DNA from: Pseudomonas fluorescens
Lineage (GTDB): Bacteria > Pseudomonadota > Gammaproteobacteria > Pseudomonadales > Pseudomonadaceae
Assembly: GCF_002022275.1 (NCBI RefSeq)
Contig: NZ_MSDF01000007.1
Location: 146,479 to 210,478 of the forward strand
Direction: 5' to 3'
DNA: 64,000 nucleotides
Part shown: piece after piece, positions 9,737-18,670 of the stretch
Layout: the number at the start of each line of letters is the position of its first letter
Numbering within the stretch: position 1 is the stretch's first letter
Notes under the pieces: model-generated
Told to the model about the DNA's origin: nothing
Databases searched by the model: none
What the model saw: only the letters and a program-made list of their open reading frames with translations
Program-made: the position numbers and the translations under genes

Positions 9737-10710
9737 CTACGTTCTGGAGTCTGTACGTCACAGTCCTCAGTCTGGGTACCATTTTCGCCCTGACCTGGCT
9801 GCTGCTGTCGACCCGTCGGGGGCAGCGCAGCGAGCAAACGGACGAGACCGTCGGCCACTCGTTCGACGGTATTGAGGAATACGACAACCCGCTGCCGAAA
9901 TGGTGGTTCATGCTGTTCGTCGGCACCATCATCTTTGCCCTCGGCTACCTCGCGCTGTACCCCGGCCTGGGCAACTGGAAAGGCCTGCTGCCGGGTTACA
10001 ACTACCTCGACAACGACAAGCAAACGCCGTTTGCCAATGGCAAGACCGGCTGGACCGGCGTGCACGAATGGGAAAAGGAAATGGCCCGGTCGGACGCCAA
10101 GTTCGGCCCGATCTTCGCCAAGTTTGCCTCGATGCCGATTGAAGATGTCGCCAAGGACCCGCAAGCCTTGAAGATGGGCGGCCGCCTGTTCGCCTCCAAC
10201 TGCTCGGTGTGCCACGGTTCCGACGCCAAGGGCGCCTACGGCTTCCCCAACCTGACCGACGCCGACTGGCGTTGGGGCGGCGAACCCGCGACCATCAAGG
10301 AAACCATCATGAAAGGCCGCCACGCGGTGATGCCGGCCTGGGCCGAAGTCATCGGCGAGCAAGGCGTGGCTGACGTGGCCGGTTTTGTGGTGACCAACCT
10401 CGACGGCCGCAAACTGCCGGAAGGCGCCAAGGCCGATGTGGCCAACGGCGCGAAACTCTTCGCCGCCAACTGCGTGGCCTGCCATGGCCCCGCGGGCAAA
10501 GGCACCCCGGCAATGGGCGCGCCCGACCTGACTCACCCGGGGGCGTTCATCTACGGCTCGAGCTTTGCGCAACTGCAGCAGACCATCCGTTACGGCCGTC
10601 AGGGCCAGATGCCTGCGCAGGAACAATTGCAGGGCAACGACAAGGTGCACTTGCTGGCGGCGTATGTGTACAGCCTGTCCCATGGGGACAAGCAGGTTGA
10701 GGAGCAGTAA
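9733..10710 (+). CDS. ccoP: cbb3-type oxidase subunit III (CcoP), second operon
   Basis: This 325-residue di-haem cytochrome c has two membrane helices at the N-terminus and haem motifs CSVCH and CVACH. It matches the first CcoP apart from about 14 extra residues after LLPGYNY ([13 protein letters not shown] region), located in the linker before the first haem domain. It is the last gene of the operon. No strong T-run terminator follows, but a REP palindrome begins 33 bases downstream. Confidence 0.97.
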   Translation: MTTFWSLYVTVLSLGTIFALTWLLLSTRRGQRSEQTDETVGHSFDGIEEYDNPLPKWWFMLFVGTIIFALGYLALYPGLGNWKGLLPGYNYLDNDKQTPFANGKTGWTGVHEWEKEMARSDAKFGPIFAKFASMPIEDVAKDPQALKMGGRLFASNCSVCHGSDAKGAYGFPNLTDADWRWGGEPATIKETIMKGRHAVMPAWAEVIGEQGVADVAGFVVTNLDGRKLPEGAKADVANGAKLFAANCVACHGPAGKGTPAMGAPDLTHPGAFIYGSSFAQLQQTIRYGRQGQMPAQEQLQGNDKVHLLAAYVYSLSHGDKQVEEQ

Positions 10711-10742
10711 GGCGAATCAGGCTTTTGAAGTCACAGTAAAGC

Positions 10743-10838
10743 CAATGTGGGAGGGGGCTTGCCCCCGATAGCGGCATGTCAGTCAGCTTATCAGTCGCTG
10801 ATACACCGCCATCGGGGGCAAGCCCCCTCCCACATTGG
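10743..10838. repeat. REP palindrome (GGGGGCTTGCCCCCGAT flavour)
   Basis: The inverted arms CCAATGTGGGAGGGGGCTTG and complement are about 30 bases each, with a 32-base spacer. It lies between ccoP and ccoG and is the only copy of this flavour in the window. Confidence 0.9.
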
Positions 10839-10895
10839 ATCTCTGGTGTTTCGACTGACCGAGCCAGCCAAAACCGACCATACTTGCCAGGTCCA

Positions 10896-10909
10896 TTGAT
10901 CCAGATCAC
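10896..10909 (+). promoter_or_regulatory. Anr/FNR box upstream of ccoG
   Basis: TTGAT CCAG ATCAC matches 9 of 10 consensus positions of TTGAT-N4-ATCAA. It lies 120 bases before the ccoG ATG. A possible -10 (TATCAT, 10943-10948) lies downstream. Confidence 0.7.
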
Positions 10910-11029
10910 GTAGGTCGCCCCCGTTCACCACCCTCGGAGGCGTATCATAACGCCACTGCAACAGTCTAATTTTGACCCCGGTTGGCACGTACTGGCCGAG
11001 GCAAATCTCCACCGCCGTGGGATGCAATG

Positions 11030-12433
11030 ATGAGCGACCAAATACCGGTACATGACGTCACCCCGCCTGCCAAAACCGTCGACCTCTACGCCTCGCGCGA
11101 GAAGATCTACACCCGCGCGTTCACCGGCCTGTTCCGCAATTTGCGCATGCTCGGCGGTGCCGGTTTGTTCCTGCTTTACTTCGGCACGGTGTGGTTGAAC
11201 TGGGGCGGCCACCAAGCCGTGTGGTGGAACCTGCCGGAACGCAAATTCTTCATTTTTGGCGCGACCTTCTGGCCTCAGGACTTCATCCTGCTCTCGGGCA
11301 TTCTTATTGTTGCGGCCTTTGGCCTGTTCTTTATCACGGTGTACGCCGGCCGCGTGTGGTGCGGTTATACCTGCCCGCAAAGCGTGTGGACGTGGATTTT
11401 CATGTGGTGCGAAAAGGTCACCGAAGGCGACCGCAACCAGCGCATCAAGCTCGACAAGGCCCCCATGGGCGCCAACAAATTCCTGCGTAAATTCAGCAAG
11501 CACACGCTGTGGTTGCTGATCGGCTTTGTGACCGGCATGACCTTTGTCGGCTACTTCTCGCCGATCCGCGAACTGGTGTTCGACTTCTTCACGGGCCAGG
11601 CCGATGGCTGGTCGTATTTCTGGGTCGGTTTCTTCACCCTCGCCACCTACGGCAACGCCGGCTGGCTGCGCGAACAAGTGTGTATCTACATGTGCCCGTA
11701 CGCGCGTTTTCAGAGCGTAATGTTCGACAAAGACACCCTGATTGTTTCGTACGACCCGCGCCGCGGCGAGCTGCGTGGCCCGCGTAAAAAAGGCATCGAC
11801 TACAAGGCCCAGGGCCTGGGCGATTGCATCGACTGCACGATGTGCGTGCAGGTGTGCCCTACCGGTATAGACATCCGCGACGGCCTGCAAATCGAGTGCA
11901 TCGGCTGCGCGGCCTGCATCGACGCCTGCGACAACATCATGGACAAAATGGAGTACCCGCGCGGGCTGATCAGCTACACCACCGAGCACAATTTGTCGGG
12001 GCAGAAAACCCACAAATTGCGCCCGCGCCTGATCGGTTATGCGCTGGTGCTGCTGGCAATGATCAGCCTGCTGGTCGGCGCCTTTTTCATGCGTTCGCTG
12101 GTAGGCTTTGATGTCAGCAAAGACCGCGTGCTCTATCGCGAAAACGCCGAAGGCCGCATCGAAAACGTCTACAGCCTGAAGATCATGAACAAGGACCAGC
12201 GCGACCACACTTACGTGCTTGACGCCGCCGGCCTGCCGGACCTCAAGCTGCAAGGCCGACGCGAAATCAAGGTGGCCGCAGGCGATATCGTCAGCATGCC
12301 GGTGGAGCTGTCCAGCGCGCCGGAGCAATTGCCGTCGAGTACCAATGAGGTCAAATTCATTCTCACGGACGCCGATGACGCCAGCGTCCACATTGAAGCC
12401 AAGAGCCGATTCATCGGCCCCCAAGTTCGTTGA
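11030..12433 (+). CDS. ccoG: Cytochrome c oxidase accessory protein CcoG
   Basis: This 467-residue polyferredoxin-type membrane protein is used in cbb3 oxidase assembly (copper delivery or reduction). It has several helices in the first half, WCGYTCPQSVWTW, then two 4Fe-4S ferredoxin motifs, CIDCTMCVQVCPTGIDI and CIGCAACIDACDNIM. A C-terminal periplasmic Ig-like domain follows. The ATG at 11030 (second of two adjacent ATGs) starts MSDQIPVHDVTPP, which fits the family start. It is the first of the ccoGHIS genes and is preceded by an Anr box. Confidence 0.95.
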   Translation: MSDQIPVHDVTPPAKTVDLYASREKIYTRAFTGLFRNLRMLGGAGLFLLYFGTVWLNWGGHQAVWWNLPERKFFIFGATFWPQDFILLSGILIVAAFGLFFITVYAGRVWCGYTCPQSVWTWIFMWCEKVTEGDRNQRIKLDKAPMGANKFLRKFSKHTLWLLIGFVTGMTFVGYFSPIRELVFDFFTGQADGWSYFWVGFFTLATYGNAGWLREQVCIYMCPYARFQSVMFDKDTLIVSYDPRRGELRGPRKKGIDYKAQGLGDCIDCTMCVQVCPTGIDIRDGLQIECIGCAACIDACDNIMDKMEYPRGLISYTTEHNLSGQKTHKLRPRLIGYALVLLAMISLLVGAFFMRSLVGFDVSKDRVLYRENAEGRIENVYSLKIMNKDQRDHTYVLDAAGLPDLKLQGRREIKVAAGDIVSMPVELSSAPEQLPSSTNEVKFILTDADDASVHIEAKSRFIGPQVR

Positions 12434-12450
12434 ATACAGAGAGCAAAACA

Positions 12451-12990
12451 ATGCCCGCAGCCACTGCCGCAAGCCCCTGGTACAAGCACCTCTGGCCCTG
12501 GATCATTATCGGGATCCTGACGTGCTCGGTGACCTTGACCTTGTCCATGGTGACCATCGCAGTGAAGAACCCCGACAACCTGGTCAATGACAACTACTAC
12601 GAAGCCGGCAAAGGCATCAACCGCTCCCTGGACCGCGAACTGCTGGCCCAGACCCTGCAACTGCGCGCCAAGGTGCACCTGGATGAGCTGACCGGTGAAG
12701 TCGAGGTGAACCTCAGCGGCAACAGCAACCCGAAAACCCTGGAACTGAACCTGATTTCCCCAACCCAGCCCGAGAAGGATCGCAAGATCAACCTGGCGCT
12801 CAGCGACAGCGAGCCCGGCCGCTACATTGGGCAGGTCACCGACAAGGTTGAAGGCCGACGTTTTGTGGAATTGCTCGGCGTAGAGGGCGACCGGACCTGG
12901 CGCATGTTCGAAGAAGAACAGGTCAGCCATGACAAGGATTTGCTGTTGGGGGATGAACCGTTGCAGGGTGCCGAAGACCTGAAAAAGTAA
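12451..12990 (+). CDS. ccoH: FixH/CcoH family oxidase assembly protein
   Basis: This 179-residue protein has a single N-terminal membrane helix (WPWIIIGILTCSVTLTLSMVTIAV) followed by VNDNYYEAGKGINRSLDRE, the hallmark of FixH proteins, and a periplasmic beta-rich domain. It works with CcoG, CcoI and CcoS in cbb3 oxidase maturation. The ATG at 12451 has GAGAG upstream. It begins 17 bases after ccoG. Confidence 0.92.
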   Translation: MPAATAASPWYKHLWPWIIIGILTCSVTLTLSMVTIAVKNPDNLVNDNYYEAGKGINRSLDRELLAQTLQLRAKVHLDELTGEVEVNLSGNSNPKTLELNLISPTQPEKDRKINLALSDSEPGRYIGQVTDKVEGRRFVELLGVEGDRTWRMFEEEQVSHDKDLLLGDEPLQGAEDLKK

Positions 12991-13007
12991 AAGCCTGCGC
13001 TTCGCGC

Positions 13008-13086
13008 ATCGCGCATCGCGGGCAAGCCCACTCCCACATTTGGATCACGGTGTCCTGTGGGAGCCGGGCTTGCCCGCGATGAGGCC
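13008..13086. repeat. REP palindrome between ccoH and ccoI
   Basis: The arms ATCGCGGGCAAGCCCACTCC and TGTGGGAGCCGGGCTTGCCC are inverted, with about 17 bases between them. The left side is preceded by a short CGCGCATCGCGCATCGCG stutter. It lies inside an operon, so it probably does not end transcription completely. Confidence 0.85.
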
Positions 13087-13112
13087 CTACCAGCCACTAC
13101 AGATTCCAACCC

Positions 13113-15557
13113 ATGACCACCCCTTGCTACCACTGCGCCCTGCCCGTCCCCTCGGGCAGCCGCTTCACCAGCGTAATCCTCGGCGAACGCCGCGAACTCT
13201 GCTGCCCGGGCTGCCAGGCAGTGGCCGAAGCAATCGTAGCCGGTGGCCTTGAATCCTATTACCAACACCGCAGCGAAGCCTCGGCCAACCCCGAAGCGCT
13301 GCCGGTGCAGTTGGTCGACGAACTGGCGCTGTACGACCGCGCCGACGTGCAAAAACCCTTCGTGCGCCACACCGGCAAACTCGCCGAAACCACCTTATTG
13401 ATGGAAGGCATCAGTTGCGCCGCCTGTGGCTGGCTGATCGAAAAACACCTGCGCAGTTTGCCCGCGGTCGCCGAGGCGCGGCTGAACCTGTCCAACCATC
13501 GCCTGCACGTGCAATGGGCCGACGGGCAATTGCCGCTGAGCCAACTGCTCAGCGAGCTGCGCCATATCGGCTACGCCGCCCACCCCTATCAGGCTGATCG
13601 CGCCGCCGAGCAACTGGCGGGCGAGAACCGCCTGGCCCTGCGCCAACTGGGCGTCGCCGGGCTGCTGTGGTTTCAGGCGATGATGGCGACCATGGCCACC
13701 TGGCCGGAATTCAATATCGACCTGAGCCCGGAGTTGCACGTAATCCTGCGCTGGGTGGCGATGTTTCTTACAACACCGATTGTGTTCTACAGCTGCGCGC
13801 CGTTTTTCAAAGGCGCCCTGCGCGACCTGCGCACCCGGCACTTGACCATGGATGTGTCGGTGTCTTTAGCGATTGGCGGCGCGTACCTGGCGGGAATCTG
13901 GACGGCGATTACCGGCACCGGCGAGCTGTATTTCGATGCGGTGGGCATGTTTGCGCTGTTCCTGCTGGCCGGTCGCTATTTGGAACGTCGCGCCCGGGAA
14001 CGTACGGCAGCCGCCACCGCGCAGTTGGTCAACCTGCTGCCGGCGTCGTGCCTGCGCCTCCAGAATGACGGGCACAGTGAACGCATCCTGCTCAGTGAAC
14101 TGGCCCTGGGTGACCGCGTGCTGGTGCACCCCGGCGCCGTGCTGCCGGCGGATGGCGTGATTCTCGACGGCCAATCGAGCATCGATGAATCGCTGCTCAC
14201 CGGCGAATACCTGCCACAGTCCCGGCACGCAGGCGACAGCGTTACTGCGGGCACACTCAACGTCGAGGGCGCATTGACCGTCGAAGTCCGCGCCCTGGGC
14301 CATGACACGCGCCTTTCCGCCATCGTGCGCCTGCTGGAGCGCGCCCAAGCCGAGAAACCGCGCCTGGCGCAAATCGCCGACCGCGCCGCGCAATGGTTTC
14401 TGCTGTGTTCGCTGATCGCGGCGGCGGTGATTGGCCTGGTGTGGTGGGAGCTGGACCCCTCACGGGCGTTCTGGATCGTGCTGGCGATGCTGGTGGCGAC
14501 TTGCCCGTGCGCGCTGTCACTCGCCACGCCGACCGCCCTCACCGCCGCCACCGGCTCCCTGCACACGCTCGGGTTGCTGCTGACGCGCGGGCATGTGCTG
14601 GAAGGCCTGAACCAGATCGACACGGTGATTTTCGACAAGACCGGCACGCTGACCGAAGGTCGGCTGGCACTGCGCGCAATCCATCCATTGGCAACCCTGA
14701 GCAGCGATGACTGCCTGAGCCTTGCCGCCGCCCTCGAGAACCGCTCCGAACACCCGATCGCCCGCGCATTTGGCCGTGCTCCGCTGGCCGCCGATGAAGT
14801 GCTCAGCGCGCCCGGCCTGGGGCTGGAGGGGCGTGTCGGCGAACGGCTGTTACGCATCGGCCAACCCGACTACGTCTGCGAATTAAGCGGTTGCACACGC
14901 CCTCTGCCGCCGAACGAGGCTGGGCAATGGCTGCTGCTCGGCGACCGTAACGGCGCCCTCGCCTGGCTGGTACTGGACGATCGCCTGCGCAGCGACGCGC
15001 CTGCCTTGCTGGCCGCGTGCAAAGCGCGCGGCTGGCGCACGTTGCTGCTGTCCGGTGACAGCTCGCCAATGGTCGCCAGTGTCGCTGCTGAACTGGGCAT
15101 CGACGAAGCCCATGGCGGTCTGCGCCCCGACGACAAGCTGCGGAGGTTGCAACAGCTGCACAAGGAAGGCCGCAAGGTGCTGATGCTCGGCGATGGCGTC
15201 AACGATGTACCGGTCCTCGCCGCCGCCGATATCAGCGTGGCCATGGGTTCGGCCACAGACCTGGCGAAAACCAGCGCCGACGCCGTGTTGCTGTCTAACC
15301 GCCTCGATGCGCTGGTGCAAGCCTTTACCCTGGCGCGACGCACGCGAAGGGTCATCATTGAAAACCTGCTGTGGGCCGGGCTGTACAATGGCCTTATGCT
15401 GCCCTTTGCGGCCCTGGGTTGGATCACGCCGATCTGGGCGGCGATCGGCATGTCCCTCAGTTCGTTGACCGTGGTGCTCAATGCCCTGCGCCTGACTCGC
15501 CTGCCGAGTGCGCAGGCCGTCAGCGCCCCTTTGGTAACCCGCCCGCTGCCGGCCTGA
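13113..15557 (+). CDS. ccoI: Copper-translocating P-type ATPase CcoI (FixI)
   Basis: This 814-residue P1B-type ATPase is needed for copper supply to cbb3 oxidase. The N-terminus has a cysteine-rich segment (C5, C8, CCPGC at 30-34) and an HMA domain with SCAAC (C102, C105). Later come the membrane CPC motif (464-466), the phosphorylation site DKTGTLTEG (Asp 508) and the hinge MLGDGVNDVPVLAAAD. All catalytic motifs are present. It is the CtpA/CopA2-like low-turnover exporter type by context, between ccoH and ccoS. Confidence 0.95.
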   Translation: MTTPCYHCALPVPSGSRFTSVILGERRELCCPGCQAVAEAIVAGGLESYYQHRSEASANPEALPVQLVDELALYDRADVQKPFVRHTGKLAETTLLMEGISCAACGWLIEKHLRSLPAVAEARLNLSNHRLHVQWADGQLPLSQLLSELRHIGYAAHPYQADRAAEQLAGENRLALRQLGVAGLLWFQAMMATMATWPEFNIDLSPELHVILRWVAMFLTTPIVFYSCAPFFKGALRDLRTRHLTMDVSVSLAIGGAYLAGIWTAITGTGELYFDAVGMFALFLLAGRYLERRARERTAAATAQLVNLLPASCLRLQNDGHSERILLSELALGDRVLVHPGAVLPADGVILDGQSSIDESLLTGEYLPQSRHAGDSVTAGTLNVEGALTVEVRALGHDTRLSAIVRLLERAQAEKPRLAQIADRAAQWFLLCSLIAAAVIGLVWWELDPSRAFWIVLAMLVATCPCALSLATPTALTAATGSLHTLGLLLTRGHVLEGLNQIDTVIFDKTGTLTEGRLALRAIHPLATLSSDDCLSLAAALENRSEHPIARAFGRAPLAADEVLSAPGLGLEGRVGERLLRIGQPDYVCELSGCTRPLPPNEAGQWLLLGDRNGALAWLVLDDRLRSDAPALLAACKARGWRTLLLSGDSSPMVASVAAELGIDEAHGGLRPDDKLRRLQQLHKEGRKVLMLGDGVNDVPVLAAADISVAMGSATDLAKTSADAVLLSNRLDALVQAFTLARRTRRVIIENLLWAGLYNGLMLPFAALGWITPIWAAIGMSLSSLTVVLNALRLTRLPSAQAVSAPLVTRPLPA

Positions 15558-15579
15558 GCCGCGCAGGCATGGAGTACAG

Positions 15580-15792
15580 ATGCCAGCTCTCTACGTGATG
15601 ATTCCAGCGGCGCTGCTGTTAGTGGGCGTGGCCATTTACATCTTCTTCTGGGCCGTGGACAGCGGCCAATACGAAGACCTCGACGGCCCGGCCCACAGCG
15701 TGCTGTTCGACGACCAGGACCCGAACCATTTGGCGGCGGTCGACGAAGCCAACGGCCCCGAGCAACCGCCCAAAGAGCCACCCCATGCTTGA
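15580..15792 (+). CDS. ccoS: cbb3-type oxidase assembly protein CcoS
   Basis: This 70-residue protein has an N-terminal membrane helix MIPAALLLVGVAIYIFFWAVDSGQYEDLDGPA, the CcoS family signature, and an acidic, proline-rich tail. It is required for cofactor insertion into the oxidase. It follows ccoI by 22 bases and overlaps the next gene by 8 bases. Confidence 0.93.
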   Translation: MPALYVMIPAALLLVGVAIYIFFWAVDSGQYEDLDGPAHSVLFDDQDPNHLAAVDEANGPEQPPKEPPHA

Positions 15793-16468
15793 ATTGGCGC
15801 CGCTGCTGGTCTCCGCCTTGATCCTCGGCTTGCTCGGCGGCGGGCACTGCCTGGGCATGTGCGGCGGGCTGATGGGCGCGCTGACCCTGGCGATCCCCAA
15901 AGAGCAGCGCAGCCGCCGCTTTCGCCTGCTGCTGGCGTACAACCTGGGGCGCATCCTCAGCTATGCCGTCGCCGGGTTGTTGATCGGCCTGGCGGGTTGG
16001 GCGGTCGCCAACAGCCCGGCAGCGATGTTCATGCGCGTGCTCGCCGGGTTGCTGCTGATCAGCATGGGCCTGTATTTGGCGGGTTGGTGGAGTGGCCTTA
16101 CGCGCATCGAAAGCCTCGGGCGCGGCCTGTGGCGCTTTATTCAGCCGATCGCCAGCCGTTTGCTGCCGGTGTCCAGCCTGCCGCGCGCCTTGCTGCTGGG
16201 CGCGCTGTGGGGCTGGTTGCCGTGCGGGTTGGTCTACAGCACCCTGCTGTGGGCGGCGAGCCAGGGCAACGCGTGGAACAGTGCGCTGTTGATGCTGGCG
16301 TTTGGTCTGGGCACTTGGCCTGTGCTGCTGGCAACCGGTTTGGCGGCCGAACGCGTCACGGCCATGCTCCGTAAACGCAGCGTCCGGGTGGCCGGTGGGT
16401 TGCTGGTGATTCTCTTCGGCTTATGGACTTTGCCAGGGCCTCACCAACACTGGCTGATGGGTCATTGA
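15785..16468 (+). CDS. SafE/TauE-type membrane protein next to ccoS
   Basis: This 227-residue protein has about six membrane helices. The N-terminal GGGHCLGMCGGLMGALTLAI motif is the DsbD/SafE-like signature often seen in a gene beside ccoS. Members of this group are proposed to carry metal or sulphur species during oxidase assembly. The function is not fixed by the sequence. It overlaps ccoS, so it belongs to the ccoGHIS operon. Confidence 0.8.
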   Translation: MLELAPLLVSALILGLLGGGHCLGMCGGLMGALTLAIPKEQRSRRFRLLLAYNLGRILSYAVAGLLIGLAGWAVANSPAAMFMRVLAGLLLISMGLYLAGWWSGLTRIESLGRGLWRFIQPIASRLLPVSSLPRALLLGALWGWLPCGLVYSTLLWAASQGNAWNSALLMLAFGLGTWPVLLATGLAAERVTAMLRKRSVRVAGGLLVILFGLWTLPGPHQHWLMGH

Positions 16469-16582
16469 ATCCAGCCCTTTCAGGGCCTGACAGTGTGGCG
16501 AGCAGGTGCCCATCCTATCTGTGACTCACTTGAGTTCCAGGGTTGGCCATTGAATCGCCCTGTGGCATAGCGCCGCTCCCCG

Positions 16583-16596
16583 TTGATGCAAATCAA
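16583..16596 (+). promoter_or_regulatory. Perfect Anr/FNR box and promoter of hemN
   Basis: TTGAT GCAA ATCAA is a perfect match. A -10-like TAGACT at 16619-16624 puts the expected transcription start near 16631. The box centre would then be at about -41.5, the standard position for FNR-type activation. Confidence 0.9.
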
Positions 16597-16656
16597 CATG
16601 CCACCGGCGACGCGCCCCTAGACTCGGCCCACTAGCCAATCCGGGGGACCGCCCGC

Positions 16657-18039
16657 ATGCTCGACGCCATTCGTTGGGACACTGATCTGATTCACCGCTA
16701 CGACCTGGCGGGGCCGCGCTACACGTCCTACCCCACCGCCGTACAATTCGACAGCCAAGTCGGCACCTTCGACTTGCTCCACGCCCTGCGCGACAGCCGC
16801 AAGGCCGCGCGGCCGTTGTCGCTGTATGTGCACGTGCCGTTCTGCGCGAACATTTGCTACTACTGTGCCTGCAACAAGGTCATCACCAAGGACCGTGGCC
16901 GCGCCCAAGCCTATCTCCAGCGTCTGGAGCAGGAAATTCAACTGGTGGCCTGCCACCTCGACCCGAAACAACCCGTGGAACAACTGCACTTCGGCGGCGG
17001 CACGCCGACGTTTCTCAGCCATGACGAACTGCGTCAGGTGATGACACGCCTGCGCCAGCACTTTAATCTGCTGGATGACGACTCCGGCGACTACGGCATC
17101 GAGATCGACCCACGCGAAGCCGACTGGGCAACCATGGGCCTGTTGCGCGAACTGGGCTTCAACCGCGTGAGCATCGGCCTGCAGGACCTCGACCCCGAGG
17201 TACAACGCGCGGTCAACCGCCTGCAGAGCCTGGAAGAAACCCGCGCGGTGATCGATGCGGCGCGCACCCTGCAATTCCGCTCGATCAATATCGACCTGAT
17301 CTACGGCCTACCCAAGCAATCGCCGCTGAATTTCGCGCGAACCGTGGAAGAAGTGATCAGGCTGCAACCGGACCGCCTGTCGGTGTTCAACTACGCACAC
17401 CTGCCGGAACGCTTCATGCCCCAGCGGCGCATCAACAGCGACGACCTGCCCACCCCGGCAGCGAAACTGCTGATGCTGCAAACCACCATCGAACAACTGA
17501 CCCAGGCGGGCTACCGCTACATCGGCATGGACCACTTCGCCTTACCGGACGACGAGCTGGCGGTGGCTCAAGAGGACGGCAGGCTGCAGCGCAATTTCCA
17601 GGGTTACACCACCCACGGGCACTGCGACTTGATCGGGTTGGGCGTCTCGGCGATCAGCCAGATTGGCGACCTGTATTGCCAGAACAGCAGCGACCTCAAC
17701 AGCTATCAAAACGCCTTGGCCGGCGCACAACTGGCGACCAGCCGTGGCTTGGTGTGCACCACGGACGATCGGTTACGGCGTGAGGTGATTCAGCAGTTGA
17801 TCTGCAATTTCAGCCTGATGTTCGAGGAGATCGAACAGGCCTTCAACATCGATTTTCGCGGCTATTTCGTCGACGTATGGCCGCAACTGGAGACAATGGC
17901 CGCAGACGGCCTGATCGAACTGGATGCTCAGGGCATTCGCGTACTGCCTGCCGGGCGCTTATTGGTGCGTTCGGTGTGCATGGTGTTCGATGCCTACCTG
18001 GAGCACCAGAACAGGCAACGATTCTCGCGGGTGATCTAG
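16657..18039 (+). CDS. hemN: Oxygen-independent coproporphyrinogen III dehydrogenase HemN
   Basis: This 460-residue radical SAM enzyme converts coproporphyrinogen III to protoporphyrinogen IX without oxygen in haem synthesis. The 4Fe-4S motif CANICYYC (C63, C67, C70) followed by ACNKV matches HemN. The N-terminal YDLAGPRYTSYPTA and the GGGTPTFL segment that contacts SAM are conserved. Length matches the family (about 457 in E. coli). The perfect Anr box upstream predicts induction at low oxygen, together with the oxidase genes that need haem. Confidence 0.97.
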   Translation: MLDAIRWDTDLIHRYDLAGPRYTSYPTAVQFDSQVGTFDLLHALRDSRKAARPLSLYVHVPFCANICYYCACNKVITKDRGRAQAYLQRLEQEIQLVACHLDPKQPVEQLHFGGGTPTFLSHDELRQVMTRLRQHFNLLDDDSGDYGIEIDPREADWATMGLLRELGFNRVSIGLQDLDPEVQRAVNRLQSLEETRAVIDAARTLQFRSINIDLIYGLPKQSPLNFARTVEEVIRLQPDRLSVFNYAHLPERFMPQRRINSDDLPTPAAKLLMLQTTIEQLTQAGYRYIGMDHFALPDDELAVAQEDGRLQRNFQGYTTHGHCDLIGLGVSAISQIGDLYCQNSSDLNSYQNALAGAQLATSRGLVCTTDDRLRREVIQQLICNFSLMFEEIEQAFNIDFRGYFVDVWPQLETMAADGLIELDAQGIRVLPAGRLLVRSVCMVFDAYLEHQNRQRFSRVI

Positions 18040-18046
18040 GCCTGAA

Positions 18047-18517
18047 TTACTTCGCCAGCAGGGCCATGGCTGTCATGTTGGCCTCAGGCGACTCATCTTT
18101 AAGCGACTTGGCCAGTTGCGCCATGGCGGTCATCAAACCGGACTGGATTGAAGCGATATCGCCCTGCAAACCAGCGACCTTGGCTTGGCGGGCGTCCGGG
18201 CTCAAGGCGGTGTCATTCATGACCGCAGACAGCTGAGCCATCTTCTCGGCGAGCTGTTTCCTGAGCTCGCGGATCATTTTCAACAACTGCTTGATGTTGT
18301 CTTTCAGACCGCTGTCGTCGATATCCTTGTTGGGGTTACTGCCGCCTTGAGCCGCTTTAAGCCCCGCTCCGGAAATCGTCACCACCACCCCTTCGCCGGG
18401 CGTGGGCGGAGCAGCAGGCTTGTCCTCGACCTTTTTGCCCTCGAGCAAATCGGAGATCTTCACGACCGGCACAGCCTTCGTAGTAATAACGGGATTATTG
18501 AGAGGGTTTACCGACAT
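18047..18517 (-). CDS. Hypothetical protein with coiled-coil region
   Basis: This 156-residue protein has no signal peptide or membrane helix. The first 60 residues are proline- and valine-rich and probably disordered. Residues about 68-150 form a predicted coiled coil (IKQLLKMIRELRKQLAEKMAQLSAVM). It resembles FlxA-like small coiled-coil proteins only in general pattern, and I do not recognise a family with confidence. It is convergent with hemN (stop codons 7 bases apart) and divergent from anr. A perfect inverted repeat lies 31 bases before its ATG. Codon use looks native. Confidence 0.75.
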   Translation of the reverse strand: MSVNPLNNPVITTKAVPVVKISDLLEGKKVEDKPAAPPTPGEGVVVTISGAGLKAAQGGSNPNKDIDDSGLKDNIKQLLKMIRELRKQLAEKMAQLSAVMNDTALSPDARQAKVAGLQGDIASIQSGLMTAMAQLAKSLKDESPEANMTAMALLAK

Positions 18518-18547
18518 GACCTGAGCTCCAGCTCATAAGGATTCACC

Positions 18548-18569
18548 TGTGTATCGGCATCGATACACA
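18548..18569. promoter_or_regulatory. 22-base perfect palindrome between hypothetical gene and anr
   Basis: The arms TGTGTATCG and CGATACACA flank the spacer GCAT. It is 31 bases before the minus-strand hypothetical gene and about 100 before anr. Size and symmetry fit a dimeric repressor or activator site. The regulator is unknown. Confidence 0.55.
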
Positions 18570-18670
18570 AAGCTTTATACCGCTGCCGGTTTTTTGTACA
18601 CGCTGGCCTCAGCTGCCTTCGGTGCGTTACCCTTACGTCTTATGTGTGTTTTCCCACAAGGATTTAAGAA

